The notes below the pieces were generated by a model, which worked only from the letters and a program-made list of their open reading frames with translations, had not been told where the DNA came from and searched no databases. Below, in pieces: positions 1 to 10,915 of a DNA stretch of 64,000 nt. The position numbers were made by a program, and so were the translations under genes. Within the stretch, counting starts at the first letter, position 1; each line of letters begins with the position of its first letter. This DNA is from Tragulus kanchil (Eukaryota; Chordata; Mammalia; Artiodactyla; Tragulidae), in the NCBI GenBank assembly GCA_022376925.1, contig JAIOJX010000026.1:253019330-253083329 (forward strand), given 5' to 3'.

Positions 1-575
1 GTTTGCTTCAAGTAAGAAGCAATTTAAAAAAGTGCCTTGACTAAAGTCCAGGTACAGCAGAGTCACCAATGTCACCAATTTGGAGAGAGTATCTCTCTCC
101 AGATGGTATCTGTCTCTTTTCTCTGTTCTTTGCTTCAGGTTGTAAACATACTTACGTCTCCATCATCTTAAAAGAAGGTTACTCTCCTTCAGTCCACTAT
201 TACCTAGCTTCACCAACTACTAGCTTTTTTAGAAACTGCTCTATTAAAGCTAACAACAATCTCCTGACTCATCTGGCAGTGGCCAGGAAGTGGCCTGGTG
301 CACTTTCTCTTCCTGGAGTATCATGGGTACAGATGACTTCCTCATCGTCTGACTTCAGTGACAGTATCCTGTCTTGGTTCTCTTCTTGGCTCACTTATTA
401 AAGTAATTTCTCAGCCACACATGACTTCCCTGTCTTTCCTCAAATATACACTCCTTCTCTAGGGTATATGTTGCTGTCATTTTTTGAGTCATTATGGACT
501 CTTTCTTCTCCCCTTTGACTCATAGAAATGGTATCCCTTTCTGTCCACACACAAAGTTTACCAGTCCATACATAC
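1..575. other. LY75 intron 3 (partial)
   Basis: AT-rich sequence downstream of the exon 3 donor on the minus strand. I see no further LY75 exon; in particular no C-type-lectin-domain coding is readable on the minus strand. The 110-codon plus-strand open frame at 69-401 resembles nothing I know. Confidence 0.7.
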
Positions 576-746
576 CTGGTTGTAAACAAATGCCCCACTT
601 TTGATCATATTCATAATCTAAGGTGGTTGCACACCATGGCCCACTGTGATGTCCATCAAAAATGCACTCATGATGCCAGGTCCCATTAACCAAGAACGGA
701 AATTCACAAGGTCTTCCAAAAGAGTTCCCACCTCTAGTATAGATCT
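576..746 (-). CDS. LY75: LY75 exon 3 (fibronectin type II domain)
   Basis: This exon encodes the fibronectin type II domain of DEC-205, an endocytic C-type-lectin-family receptor of dendritic and epithelial cells that carries captured antigen to late endosomes. Read on the minus strand, a pyrimidine-rich acceptor ending ACCCACAG at 747 opens a 171-nt exon, and it closes at CCAG before a GTATG donor at 575-571. The leading AG completes a Glu codon begun by the last G of exon 2. The 56 full codons contain the four FN2 cysteines (RPCEFPF, HECIFD, PWCATT, WGICLQP) and the domain's conserved aromatic residues, with no stop. The order CysR then FN2 is that of the mannose receptor family, and the sequence fits LY75 much better than PLA2R1 or MRC1. 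An N-G-T sequon lies at about residue 176. The next exon, the first C-type lectin domain, is outside the window. Identification is by remembered family sequence, not by search. Confidence 0.93.
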
Positions 747-937
747 CTGTGGGTTTGGGAGAAGGTAAAGAGGAGTGAAAAACTGTATAATCAGCTTTAG
801 TTAACTGACTTCTACAACTGTTTTGAAAGATTACGTTTCCATACTTATGAGAACACCGTATCTGGGTAGGTTGAACAGTATGGAGATTCAGAGCATAGAC
901 GGCTGGCTCCCTCCATGACCAACTCTACAGCTGTCGA

Positions 938-3084
938 CAAGTTCTCCACCCTCTGTCAGTCTCAGCTTCTGACGCTGGAATATCATTAGGAATAATGATA
1001 TTGACTCATAGGGCTGTTGAGATGATCCAGGTAAAGCTTCATTTATCATGATGTGATGAAGAGCTAAAATGTCCCGGCTTTATCACGTAAGGATCAACTG
1101 ACTACTTAGGATAGCAGCGAACATCACCCAAAGGGGTGCCCCATTTGAGATGAAATCTACATTCTACTTTCTTTAATAAGAGTCAGGCCAGCAAATACCT
1201 TGCAATCACTGAGGCTGGGTGTGGGCTTTGAAGCCAAGTGTGGAGTTAGACAGATGCACAAGTAGCCCCACTGTTTAAGAGACTGATGGTAGATGGAGAC
1301 TGTGGGTCTTGAGGAAGTAGGGAGAAGGGCCGCTGGGTTTCTCAGCAGTCTCTAGGAGAGGGGGAGGACGTGGTAATTCAAGTTATGAATGAAGAACCAG
1401 AGTCAGCTGGGCAATCACGGAACCAGCTGGTGGTCAGCAAGGTAGCAGAATTCTGTACCAGCAGAAATTTTCTGGTCGTGCATAGAGAGGAACTGAAAAA
1501 TTATTCCAACCTCTAATATACCTGGAAATGCTAGAAGAAGTGCGAAATACTTATGTAGTAACAGTTATTTTGGAGAGTTATCTTACAGAATAGTGAACTC
1601 TGTAACTATTTTGTGACTACCTTTGGTAGCCTTAATTTGTTTAAAATCATGGCTGTTATCAGATTGAACCATGACTATTCGGCAAAGCCTAGTAATCAGA
1701 TCTTATCATCATTTACCACTGGGGTCCTTCAAAATGTCTTACAGATTTGCTTAGAAGTGTGCTTAAGATACAGTTTGATTCCATATCTTTTATTATGCTC
1801 AACTGCTCATTTAACTGAAACGTAAGACTTAATGTAACAGTTTAGAATGTACGAAGCAGCAGTACAGGAGAAGGAAGAAAGGAGATGCTTTTATTTGCAA
1901 ACAATCTTTTAAGGATACTGGTTTTGTTTTCCTCCAACGTATCAGTGGTTTTGGACAGTGTACTTCTGTTAAAGATTTGACCTTATATTTTATAAGGATT
2001 CTGCCTTTTTTTTTCAAGTTCTCCACCCTCTGTCAGTCTCAGCTTCTGACGCTGGAATATCATTAGGAATAATGATATTGACTCATAGGGCTGTTGAGAT
2101 GATCCAGGTAAAGCTTCATTTATCATGATGTGATGAAGAGCTAAAATGTCCCGGCTTTATCACGTAAGGATCAACTGACTACTTAGGATAGCAGCGAACA
2201 TCACCCAAAGGGGTGCCCCATTTGAGATGAAATCTACATTCTACTTTCTTTAATAAGAGTCAGGCCAGCAAATACCTTGCAATCACTGAGGCTGGGTGTG
2301 GGCTTTGAAGCCAAGTGTGGAGTTAGACAGATGCACAAGTAGCCCCACTGTTTAAGAGACTGATGGTAGATGGAGACTGTGGGTCTTGAGGAAGTAGGGA
2401 GAAGGGCCGCTGGGTTTCTCAGCAGTCTCTAGGAGAGGGGCAGGACGTGGTAATTCAAGTTATGAATGAAGAACCAGAGTCAGCTGGGCAATCACGGAAC
2501 CAGCTGGTGGTCAGCAAGGTAGCAGAATTCTGTACCAGCAGAAATTTTCTGGTCGTGCATAGAGAGGAACTGAAAAATTATTCCAACCTCTAATATACCT
2601 GGAAATGCTAGAAGAAGTGCGAAATACTTATGTAGTAACAGTTATTTTGGAGAGTTATCTTACAGAATAGTGAACTCTGTAACTATTTTGTGACTACCTT
2701 TGGTAGCCTTAATTTGTTTAAAATCATGGCTGTTATCAGATTGAACCATGACTATTCGGCAAAGCCTAGTAATCAGATCTTATCATCATTTACCACTGGG
2801 GTCCTTCAAAATGTCTTACAGATTTGCTTAGAAGTGTGCTTAAGATACAGTTTGATTCCATATCTTTTATTATGCTCAACTGCTCATTTAACTGAAACGT
2901 AAGACTTAATGTAACAGTTTAGAATGTACGAAGCAGCAGTACAGGAGAAGGAAGAAAGGAGATGCTTTTATTTGCAAACAATCTTTTAAGGATACTGGTT
3001 TTGTTTTCCTCCAACGTATCAGTGGTTTTGAACAGTGTACTTCTGTTAAAGAGTAATTTGACCTTATATTTTATAAGGATTCTG
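938..3084 (+). repeat. Direct duplication 1 (offset 1077 bp)
   Basis: Copy 1 is 938-2003 and copy 2 is 2015-3084, separated by a short T-rich run. The copies differ by a few substitutions and a 4-nt loss (GTTAAAGATTTG against GTTAAAGAGTAATTTG) close to the end of copy 1. Lies in LY75 intron 2. Confidence 0.97.
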
Positions 3085-4857
3085 CTTATAACTTACATTT
3101 TATTTTTAACCATACCAAAACTCCCAATAGCTCATGACTGATTTCTCTTCCCCACCTTACAACACTTAAAAGGAGAGTCCCTGTGCACAATGACTATGAT
3201 GCGTAAAACCATCAGGGTGTATTTTTTTTAGCCTTATGTTTCTCCAGTACAAAGTGGTTTCACACAAGCCCATAAGGTCAGTAGCACAAGCATTACACTT
3301 GTTTGTGAAATCCCTGTTTTTGCAGAGTCCTTAAGTGAAACATTCAGTCATTCAGCTGTGACAGGGATCAGAACTGGCTCTCTGATTAGAGCCCTTGACA
3401 TATAAGGACAACTTGTGACATCAATGGCTGCTTTCTCAGGTTTCAAATTAGTGTCATAGCTCAAAGCTGGGTTGCAATTAAAAAGCTCTCCTGTTCACAA
3501 TACACTTTGAAGAAGGATAAGCATGTTACAGTCATGTAACAATCCCAACAGCAGCAGCTAAATTATGCTAATTATTTACTAAGACTTTTATTCTTACACA
3601 TTCGTGGATATTATTGAACATCTTAAGCCCAAGGGTCTCCCCAGAAAGAAGGCTTTCCTGAGAAGACACTCTTTGAATGTATGAATTCACCGTGATAGCA
3701 GCCTTAAAACCACAGCTTATTCTGAAGTAGGCACACATTTGTGAGATGAGATGCTTATATAGGAAACATTAATCTCTTCAGTAGCACAAGACAAAATAGC
3801 TTCAATGCTTAAAGAGCTTGTCAGGCCTCTGAATTGCTTAGAATTCAGACACTTCTATTGGTACCCTCCACTAAAAGTCTATTTCCTCTGCGTGATTCAC
3901 CAAACATTCAAGACTGGAGGAGTGCTAATAAGGCCAAGACATCATAATGATATAAATGCATATCTGGAAGCTAGTCAAGAGCAATTTATTGATAAAATTT
4001 TTATGGCTAAAATTTTCTTTGCAAGGAACACAGATCACACAGGATGGAGGGTTGGGGAGAGAGGCAACCCAGGACACAAAGACAAGTAAATGTTTTTTTA
4101 TATTAAAGTAAAAAAAAATTATATAGCAAGCACCACGGGAGAAATAAACAAGCTATATTTGGGGAACGCCATCCTGGTTTTGTGCCTTAGCCTTGCTGTA
4201 AAAACTTGGGTTACCTTGAACTTCACCTTGATGGACTCTGGCATCTTATCTTGCTTATTCTGGACCATTAGACAAGAAGGAGGGGGCAGGGATCACTATG
4301 AGAAGTCTCAGAGTGCAGACCTAGAGAAAGGCCCTAACTTAAGACAGCAGTCTCCAACTCAAGAACAGGAAGGGACTACAAAAATTTTAAAGAGCAAAAC
4401 TGCTAGGACTTAATATTTAACTAAATTTGAATGGTGGGAGAGGAGTGCAGGGCAAGTCTTTGGTGATTTGCAGATTTCTGACACAGGCACCTTGGATGGT
4501 ACCAGTCACTGGAGAGGAATGGAGAAGAGGCGGGTGTGGCCCTGGCCTTTGTGCAAATGAAAGCTCAAGGTATATGTTGGTAAGTCAAGACTACATACAT
4601 CATTTTCTTGGAATTTCTAAGTTTCTCAGTTGGAAATTTAGGGCTCCAAATACTGTATTTGGTAAGGTCAAGAAACACTGTGCCTGTGCCTCTCACTGGT
4701 GAGCATGGTTCAGCTTTCTCTGGGGTGATGCGCTAAGAGGGGTTTAACCATTCTTTGTGACACTGATCACTCTGTCAGTCTTATGAAGCATGCAAGCTCC
4801 CTTCTCAGAAGAACATTATAAATATATAAAATAAAATGTATAGGATTATAAAGAAAA

Positions 4858-4925
4858 CCGAGATTGAACCGTGGGCTCCCCCACCACAGGCAGATTCTTT
4901 ACCATCTGAGCCACCAGGGATGTCC
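4858..4925 (-). mobile_element. tRNA-derived SINE head fragment (Bov-tA/CHR type)
   Basis: The reverse strand gives the usual ruminant SINE head (ends TGAGCCACCAGGGA on the plus strand, with the GATTCTTTACCATCTGAG box). Short and isolated in intron 2. Confidence 0.8.
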
Positions 4926-5734
4926 TATAAAGAAAGCCAGTTATATTGAAACAAAACCATTTGGGGGACTGAGGGAATTTATAATTACAACTATGTCCTC
5001 AGTTAGGAGCAAGAGACAGAACGAGTAATGCCAAGAAAATCATCCTTCAACAAATATAATGAAACAAGTTAAATCTAGTTCAAAAGGCAATTTGTTTGGC
5101 TCTATGTTTTCTCTTAGCTGCCAGGTTAGAGAAAGGCTTTTATGGCACAAAATTTAAGCTGGCCAATTTTTAAGTGTTATCCAGAAAGCAATTGGTTTTT
5201 AAGGTTAGGAGGAAGGTGGCTAGCACAAGCAGACTTTTCAACTACTTAAAGGTCAAGGACTGACAAAAAGGAAAACCCCATTTCTAACTCTTTCATATTT
5301 CGCATAACAGTAGAATCTGACATCTCAGAAGCTTCTGCAGCTTTACCAGGAAACAAAAACAGCTGGTCATCCCAGAAGAAAAACGTGTGCAGGCACAAGA
5401 AAGATGGGAGGTCAAATACAACCTAATAGAAGAGGAAAAAATCTCTGTAAAGCTAAGTGAATTTACAAAGAAGAGCACAAATAACAGTTAAAACAAATAT
5501 AATTGAACACATATATATAAACACACATATATATGTATATGTACATATCCACTCAACATTTGGTATAATTTAGAGCAACATATTAAAAAACGATTTGCTT
5601 GCATGAGAACTGATTTACATTTGGAAGTTTAAAAGATAAATGTACTCTTTCTTTTTAAACTCTGAAGTTTGTTATAAATCAAGTCTCTAGACTCAAAGTT
5701 CATGATCAGTGCCTCCAATGGCAAAGCAGACAGT

Positions 5735-6212
5735 TTCAGACTTAGAACAGTTTGACTTAGATTTTTTTCTTGACTTCGTGATGGCCTGAAAGTGGTATTC
5801 ATTCAGTGGAAACTGTACTTTGAATTTTGATCTGTTCCTGGGATAGCAAAATATGGTACAATCCTCTCTCTGACGCTGGGCAGCAGGAGACACAGCTCCC
5901 AGCCAGCCCCATGGTCACGAGGGTAAACGACTAACACACAATCATTCTGTTTTTCACTTTCAGTACCAGTGTTCAATAACTCACACAAGATACTCAACAC
6001 TTTTATTATAAAACAGGCCAGGCTTCGTTTTAGGTGATTTTTCCCAACTGTAGGCCAATGTAAGTGTTCTGAGCACATTTAAGGTGGGCTAGGCTAACTT
6101 ATGATGTTCTTTATTAGTGTATTAAATGCATTTTCAACTTGTGATATTTTCAATTTATAATGGGTTCATTGGGACATAACCACATTGCAAGTAGAGAAAG
6201 ATCTGTATTCAT
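5735..6212 (-). mobile_element. Tigger-like non-autonomous DNA transposon
   Basis: The block reads like an old mammalian DNA element whose ends are inverted versions of CGACTTACGATGGG-type sequence: TTGACTTCGTGATGG near 5771 and TTTATAATGGGTTCATTGGG near 6155. The interior contains the familiar GTAAGTGTTCTGAGCAC box. The subfamily name is uncertain; RepeatMasker would settle it. Confidence 0.6.
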
Positions 6213-6776
6213 ATACTTTTTTGGAAGCGATGGAGGAAAAAGTCTCCTCTGAAAATGCTGAATCATAAATACAAAGTGTGAGAGCCATGCCAAAAATAAA
6301 AAATAAAGCCACACAAGACTCTTAAAAGTTTTCCCATTACATCTAAATCTATACACAAGAAAAAATTCATTTCCTTGTTTTCTTTCTTCTTCATTTTTAA
6401 CTTAGAATAGATTCAACTTTATAAGATCATCTGACTTTAAACCTGGGTAGGGGACTTCCTGTTACTCTAACATTTTCTCTTCTCTGGAATTTAGGATATA
6501 ATCATGGAAAGTACATATGCTCAGGCATCAGAGAGATTTCAAACCCCTGGGAGCCACAGAATGGCTATGAGACCTCTGACAAAACATCTAACTTTTCCTA
6601 GCCTTGCCTGTGAAAGGAGGCAAACAGCACTGACCTCACAGAAGCTCCAAGTTATTCCTCAGTGCCTGGAACTAAAGGCCAGACCATTTACCTCACCAGT
6701 GTATGCCTCTAAGTGTGGTCAGAGGTACATGCTCAAGGTCACTTTCACCAAATACCAGTCCCTCTCCACTACTCAC

Positions 6777-7148
6777 CATGGTAAGGCTGGGCACACAGGT
6801 TTTCCTCTGAGCCTCCTTTCTTCCAGATATCTGATGAATTGGTACTTGCTATGGCGTGTCCACCCTTCAGAGCCAGCTGGTACTGGGCAGCCCCATACAG
6901 AGAGTAGCGCTCACATTTCCACCACAGCATGGCCATGGAGTCACAGCTGAACATTCTCAAGGAATCTGTGGGTTTGGTGATGTCTAAGCCGAGACACTTC
7001 TGGGACTCTAAATGAAAGAGCCGATGCTGGGACACCCACTTCCACAACATGTCCTTGGTTTGGTCACAGTCCTTTGCTACTATCCAGTTGTTTAGCGGCG
7101 TGATGCACTTGCCTGTGTTTTCATTGACAATGGTGAATGGTTCGTTAC
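6777..7148 (-). CDS. LY75: LY75 exon 2 (cysteine-rich ricin-B-type domain)
   Basis: This exon encodes the N-terminal CysR domain of DEC-205. On the minus strand a long pyrimidine tract ends in TCTCAG at 7149, and the exon runs 372 nt to CATG before a GTGAGT donor at 6776-6771. Its first two bases complete the Gly codon split from exon 1, and its last G starts the Glu codon finished by exon 3, so both introns are phase 1. The frame is open throughout. Six cysteines are visible (GKCITP, KDCDQT, QKCLGL, FSCDSM, WKCERY, ENLCAQ), enough for the domain's three disulfides, and the run LWKWVSQHRLFHL is characteristic of LY75. There is an N-S-S sequon near SSDIWKK. This is the intact version: a truncated, frameshifted second copy lies about 1 kb higher, so this one should carry the annotation. 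The plus-strand open frame across the same bases is a shadow. Confidence 0.95.
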
Positions 7149-7317
7149 CTGAGAAAAGACAGGCAGAAAAGACATTTCAGGATTCTGAATGATGTAGTCA
7201 ATGTGCGTTGGCCCCTGACTGCTAAGCAGAGTCTGAGCAGCCCTGGATTGTTCACACCCTCCAAGCTGTATAAACTGTAATGGTCTATACAAGGTTGGAG
7301 GGCAGTGGTCCAGAGAA

Positions 7318-7525
7318 GCAGTTCAGTGTAGGGTTAAGAGCATGGGCTCTGGGGCCAGTCTGTGGCTTTATATTAACAGCTTACCTCTGCTACTTATTGG
7401 CTACATGATCAGTGCATCATTAAACCTGCTGTGCATCAGCTTCCTCCTTTGTAAAACAGTACTTCACAGAGTGGGTGCAAGGATAAAATGAGCTCACACA
7501 TGCAAAACACTTAGAACAGTATGCA
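7318..7525 (+). mobile_element. MIR SINE
   Basis: Shows the MIR order: AGAGCATGGGCTCTGG head, CTCTGCTACTTATTGGCT core, then a CTCCTTTGTAAAAC segment and CTTAGAACAGT near the end. Repeated at 8366-8571 by duplication 2. Confidence 0.85.
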
Positions 7526-7975
7526 TATTTGTTACTACAATTCAGGGGAAAAATTTCTCCCCCTTATTTAATGCGATGAAGAAGCTCCTTAGCTTTCATC
7601 TTTTTCAGGGAAGTGGCCTGCAGTCAATGATAAATATGAGCTTATTCAGGACACAATTCTGTCCTGCTTACACTGTGGCTACTACAGCAGGGTAAATTAT
7701 TACACGACAGTAATGTGCCTGAGAGGAGATGGGATAGAAAAGTAGGATAAAAGGATGAGAGGCCATGGAAGTCTGGGTTCTGAGGGTAGGGGCACCTGTG
7801 GCCAGCTTCACTGTCACATCTCTAGGAGGGGACAGGAAGCCTTGGGGAGGGCATGTGGGGACTCACCATCTGGATCACTCAGGGAGGTCAAACCTGAGCT
7901 CCAGGAGTCACCTGACCCACAAGATTCAAGACCCAGTAGGTCTGGACAAGGGGAAACTCAGAAGTATCCAGCATG

Positions 7976-8191
7976 GGCCATGGGGTCACAGCTGAACATT
8001 CTCAAGGAATCTGTGGGTTTGGTGATGTCTAAGCCGAGACACTTCTGGGACTCTAAATGAAAGAGCCGATGCTGGGACACCCACTTCCACAACATGTCCT
8101 TGGTTTGGTCACAGTCCTTTGCTACTATCCAGTTGTTTAGGCGTGATGCACTTGCCTGTGTTTTCATTGACAATGGTGAATGGTTCGTGAC
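7976..8191 (-). pseudogene. Partial, frameshifted second copy of LY75 exon 2
   Basis: This stretch repeats the 5' part of exon 2 (copy-1 positions about 6930-7148) with its acceptor. The remaining ~150 nt of the exon and its donor are missing, replaced at 7975/7976 by the end of the duplicated intronic block. Relative to the intact exon it has a 2-nt loss near 8140, which breaks the frame just after the first cysteine motif. It also has a T-to-G change near the acceptor and a Ser-to-Pro change near the truncated end. Read literally, a gene would carry a broken extra exon between exons 1 and 2. The same block also duplicates the flanking intron, so I infer a misassembly product and not a real duplicated exon or pseudogene. 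Confidence 0.85.
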
Positions 8192-8365
8192 CTGAGAAAA
8201 GACAGGCAGAAAAGACATTTCAGGATTCTGAATGATGTAGTCAATGTGCGTTGGCCCCTGACTGCTAAGCAGAGTCTGAGCAGCCCTGGATTGTTCACAC
8301 CCTCCAAGCTGTATAAACTGTAATGGTCTATACAAGGTTGGAGGGCAGTGGTGGCCAGAGAAGCA

Positions 8366-8571
8366 GTTCAGTGTAGGGTTAAGAGCATGGGCTCTGGGGC
8401 CAGTCTGTGGCTTTATATTAACAGCTTACCTCTGCTACTTATTGGCTACATGATCAGTGCATCATTAAACCTGCTGTGCATCAGCTTCCTCCTTTGTAAA
8501 ACAGTACTTCACAGAGTGGGTGCAAGGATAAAATGAGCTCACACATGCAAAACACTTAGAACAGTATGCAT
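8366..8571 (+). mobile_element. MIR SINE (duplicated copy)
   Basis: Second representation of the MIR at 7318-7525, part of duplication 2 and not an independent insertion. Confidence 0.85.
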
Positions 8572-8690
8572 ATTTGTTACTACAATTCAGGGAAATATTT
8601 CTCCCCCTTATTTAATGCGATGAAGAAGCTCCTTAGCTTTCATCTTTTTCAGGGAAGTGGCCTGCAGTCAATGATAAATATGAGCTTATT

Positions 8691-10915
8691 CAGGACACAA
8701 TTCTGTCCTGCTTACACTGTGGCTACTACAGCAGGGTAAATTATTACACGACAGTAATGTGCCTGAGAGGAGATGGGATAGAAAAGTAGGATAAAAGGAT
8801 GAGAGGCCATGGAAGTCTGGGTTCTGAGGGTAGGGGCACCTGTGGCCAGCTTCACTGTCACATCTCTAGGAGGGGACAGGAAGCCTTGGGGAGGGCATGT
8901 GGGGACTCACCATCTGGATCACTCAGGGAGGTCAAACCTGAGCTCCAGGAGTCACCTGACCCACAAGATTCAAGACCCAGTAGGTCTGGACAAGGGGAAA
9001 CTCAGAAGTATCCAGCATGAGCTGAGGGCACAGGGCAGGATCTCTCTGAATGTTCCCCTCGGGCAATTTTGCTTGAGCTGGGGAAGACCTCAGTGGTAAC
9101 AGAAACTGAATTCCTGTTCATGTGGTAGCATGTGACCTCAGAATAAAATTTAATTTGATTTTATGAAATAAAGTAGTATACTGTTTCTTGTACACTTGAG
9201 TATGTGGAGAAAGATTTCATGTCTGTTATAGCCAGCTACAGTTGAACAAATTTGGTCAGTGCTTCTATGAAGAAACATTTTGTGAAGGTATACCACAGAA
9301 CATCACGTTGATGAGCTGAAATAGTTTAGACAAACATAAGCAATCTTTGTCAGTGAACCAAAGGGTTCTGCAGAAGGAGCTGTAAAATTTCAGTTCCCAA
9401 AAGGTACTTTCATTTTGATGCCAGCTTCACATTCAGTGGTTTTATTAACACTAAACACCTTTCCTAATAATAATTCATACGCATGCAGAGTTAAAAATTC
9501 TTATACTAAAGACTGAAGGGGAAATTTCACCATGCAAATAATAACTATATAATTAAGTTCAATTCCAGTTTGAACTTTCGACCGAATTTTTATTTGCTTT
9601 AAATAGCTGTAGCAGCACTAAGAGAAATGACAGGAACAACAAGAACAAAATCCTTTCAACCTTTAAGTTATTTCTGCTTTCAAGTCACTATTTTAAAATA
9701 CTGCCTAGGCTTGCAGTTAGACTTGTTTGGATAGCAGCTTCCTGCTCTCATTCTTCTGTGACATCACTCTGCTGTTGTCTTGCCTTGGGAGGAAAGTCTT
9801 GCTTCATGGAAGTGGCCTGACTGAAATTTCAGGACACAATTCTGTCCTGCATACACTGTGGCTACTACAGCAGGGTAAATTATTACACGACAGTAATGTG
9901 CCTGAGAGGAGATGGGATAGAAAAGTAGGATAAAAGGATGAGAGGCCATGGAAGTCTGGGTTCTGAGGGTAGGGGCACCTGTGGCCAGCTTCACTGTCAC
10001 ATCTCTAGGAGGGGACAGGAAGCCTTGGGGAGGGCATGTGGGGACTCACCATCTGGATCACTCAGGGAGGTCAAACCTGAGCTCCAGGAGTCACCTGACC
10101 CACAAGATTCAAGACCCAGTAGGTCTGGACAAGGGGAAACTCAGAAGTATCCAGCATGAGCTGAGGGCACAGGGCAGGATCTCTCTGAATGTTCCCCTCG
10201 GGCAATTTTGCTTGAGCTGGGGAAGACCTCAGTGGTAACAGAAACTGAATTCCTGTTCATGTGGTAGCATGTGACCTCAGAATAAAATTTAATTTGATTT
10301 TATGAAATAAAGTAGTATACTGTTTCTTGTACACTTGAGTATGTGGAGAAAGATTTCATGTCTGTTATAGCCAGCTACAGTTGAACAAATTTGGTCAGTG
10401 CTTCTATGAAGAAACATTTTGTGAAGGTATACCACAGAACATCACGTTGATGAGCTGAAATAGTTTAGACAAACATAAGCAATCTTTGTCAGTGAACCAA
10501 AGGGTTCTGCAGAAGGAGCTGTAAAATTTCAGTTCCCAAAAGGTACTTTCATTTTGATGCCAGCTTCACATTCAGTGGTTTTATTAACACTAAACACCTT
10601 TCCTAATAATAATTCATACGCATGCAGAGTTAAAAATTCTTATACTAAAGACTGAAGGGGAAATTTCACCATGCAAATAATAACTATATAATTAAGTTCA
10701 ATTCCAGTTTGAACTTTCGACCGAATTTTTATTTGCTTTAAATAGCTGTAGCAGCACTAAGAGAAATGACAGGAACAACAAGAACAAAATCCTTTCAACC
10801 TTTAAGTTATTTCTGCTTTCAAGTCACTATTTTAAAATACTGCCTAGGCTTGCAGTTAGACTTGTTTGGATAGCAGCTTCCTGCTCTCATTCTTCTGTGA
10901 CATCACTCTGCTGTT
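8691..10915 (+). repeat. Direct duplication 3 (offset 1139 bp)
   Basis: Copy 1 is 8691-9776 and copy 2 is 9830-10915. The 53-bp filler at 9777-9829 resembles a degraded mix of the sequence that truly follows copy 1 (compare 10916-10935) and the sequence that truly precedes copy 2 (compare 8640-8690, sharing GGAAGTGGCCTG). Confidence 0.97.

Larger units (their letters stand above)
747..6776. other. LY75 intron 2
   Basis: Intronic DNA between exons 3 and 2. It holds duplication 1 (938-3084), an old SINE fragment near 4858, AT/AC-rich simple sequence near 5505-5560 and a Tigger-like transposon near 5735-6212. The rest (about 3085-4857 and 4926-5500) shows no recognisable gene or repeat. Collapsing the duplication makes the intron about 5 kb. 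Confidence 0.85.
6930..9020 (+). repeat. Direct duplication 2 (offset about 1045 bp), cutting LY75 exon 2
   Basis: Copy 1 is about 6930-7975 and copy 2 about 7976-9019. The junction uses the 7-nt microhomology CAGCATG shared by the block's start and end. Copy 2 carries the broken exon 2 fragment. Copy 2's tail is also the start of duplication 3. Confidence 0.97.

Noticed and set aside
3805..4702. Three consecutive plus-strand open frames in intron 2
   Set aside because: No recognisable domain, codon pattern or splice context; random open frames in an intron.
6504..6950. 148-codon plus-strand open frame
   Set aside because: Antisense shadow over LY75 exon 2, which is clearly the coding strand.
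7755..10238. The same 73-101 codon frame appearing three times
   Set aside because: The repetition comes from chained duplications of one intronic segment, not a gene family.
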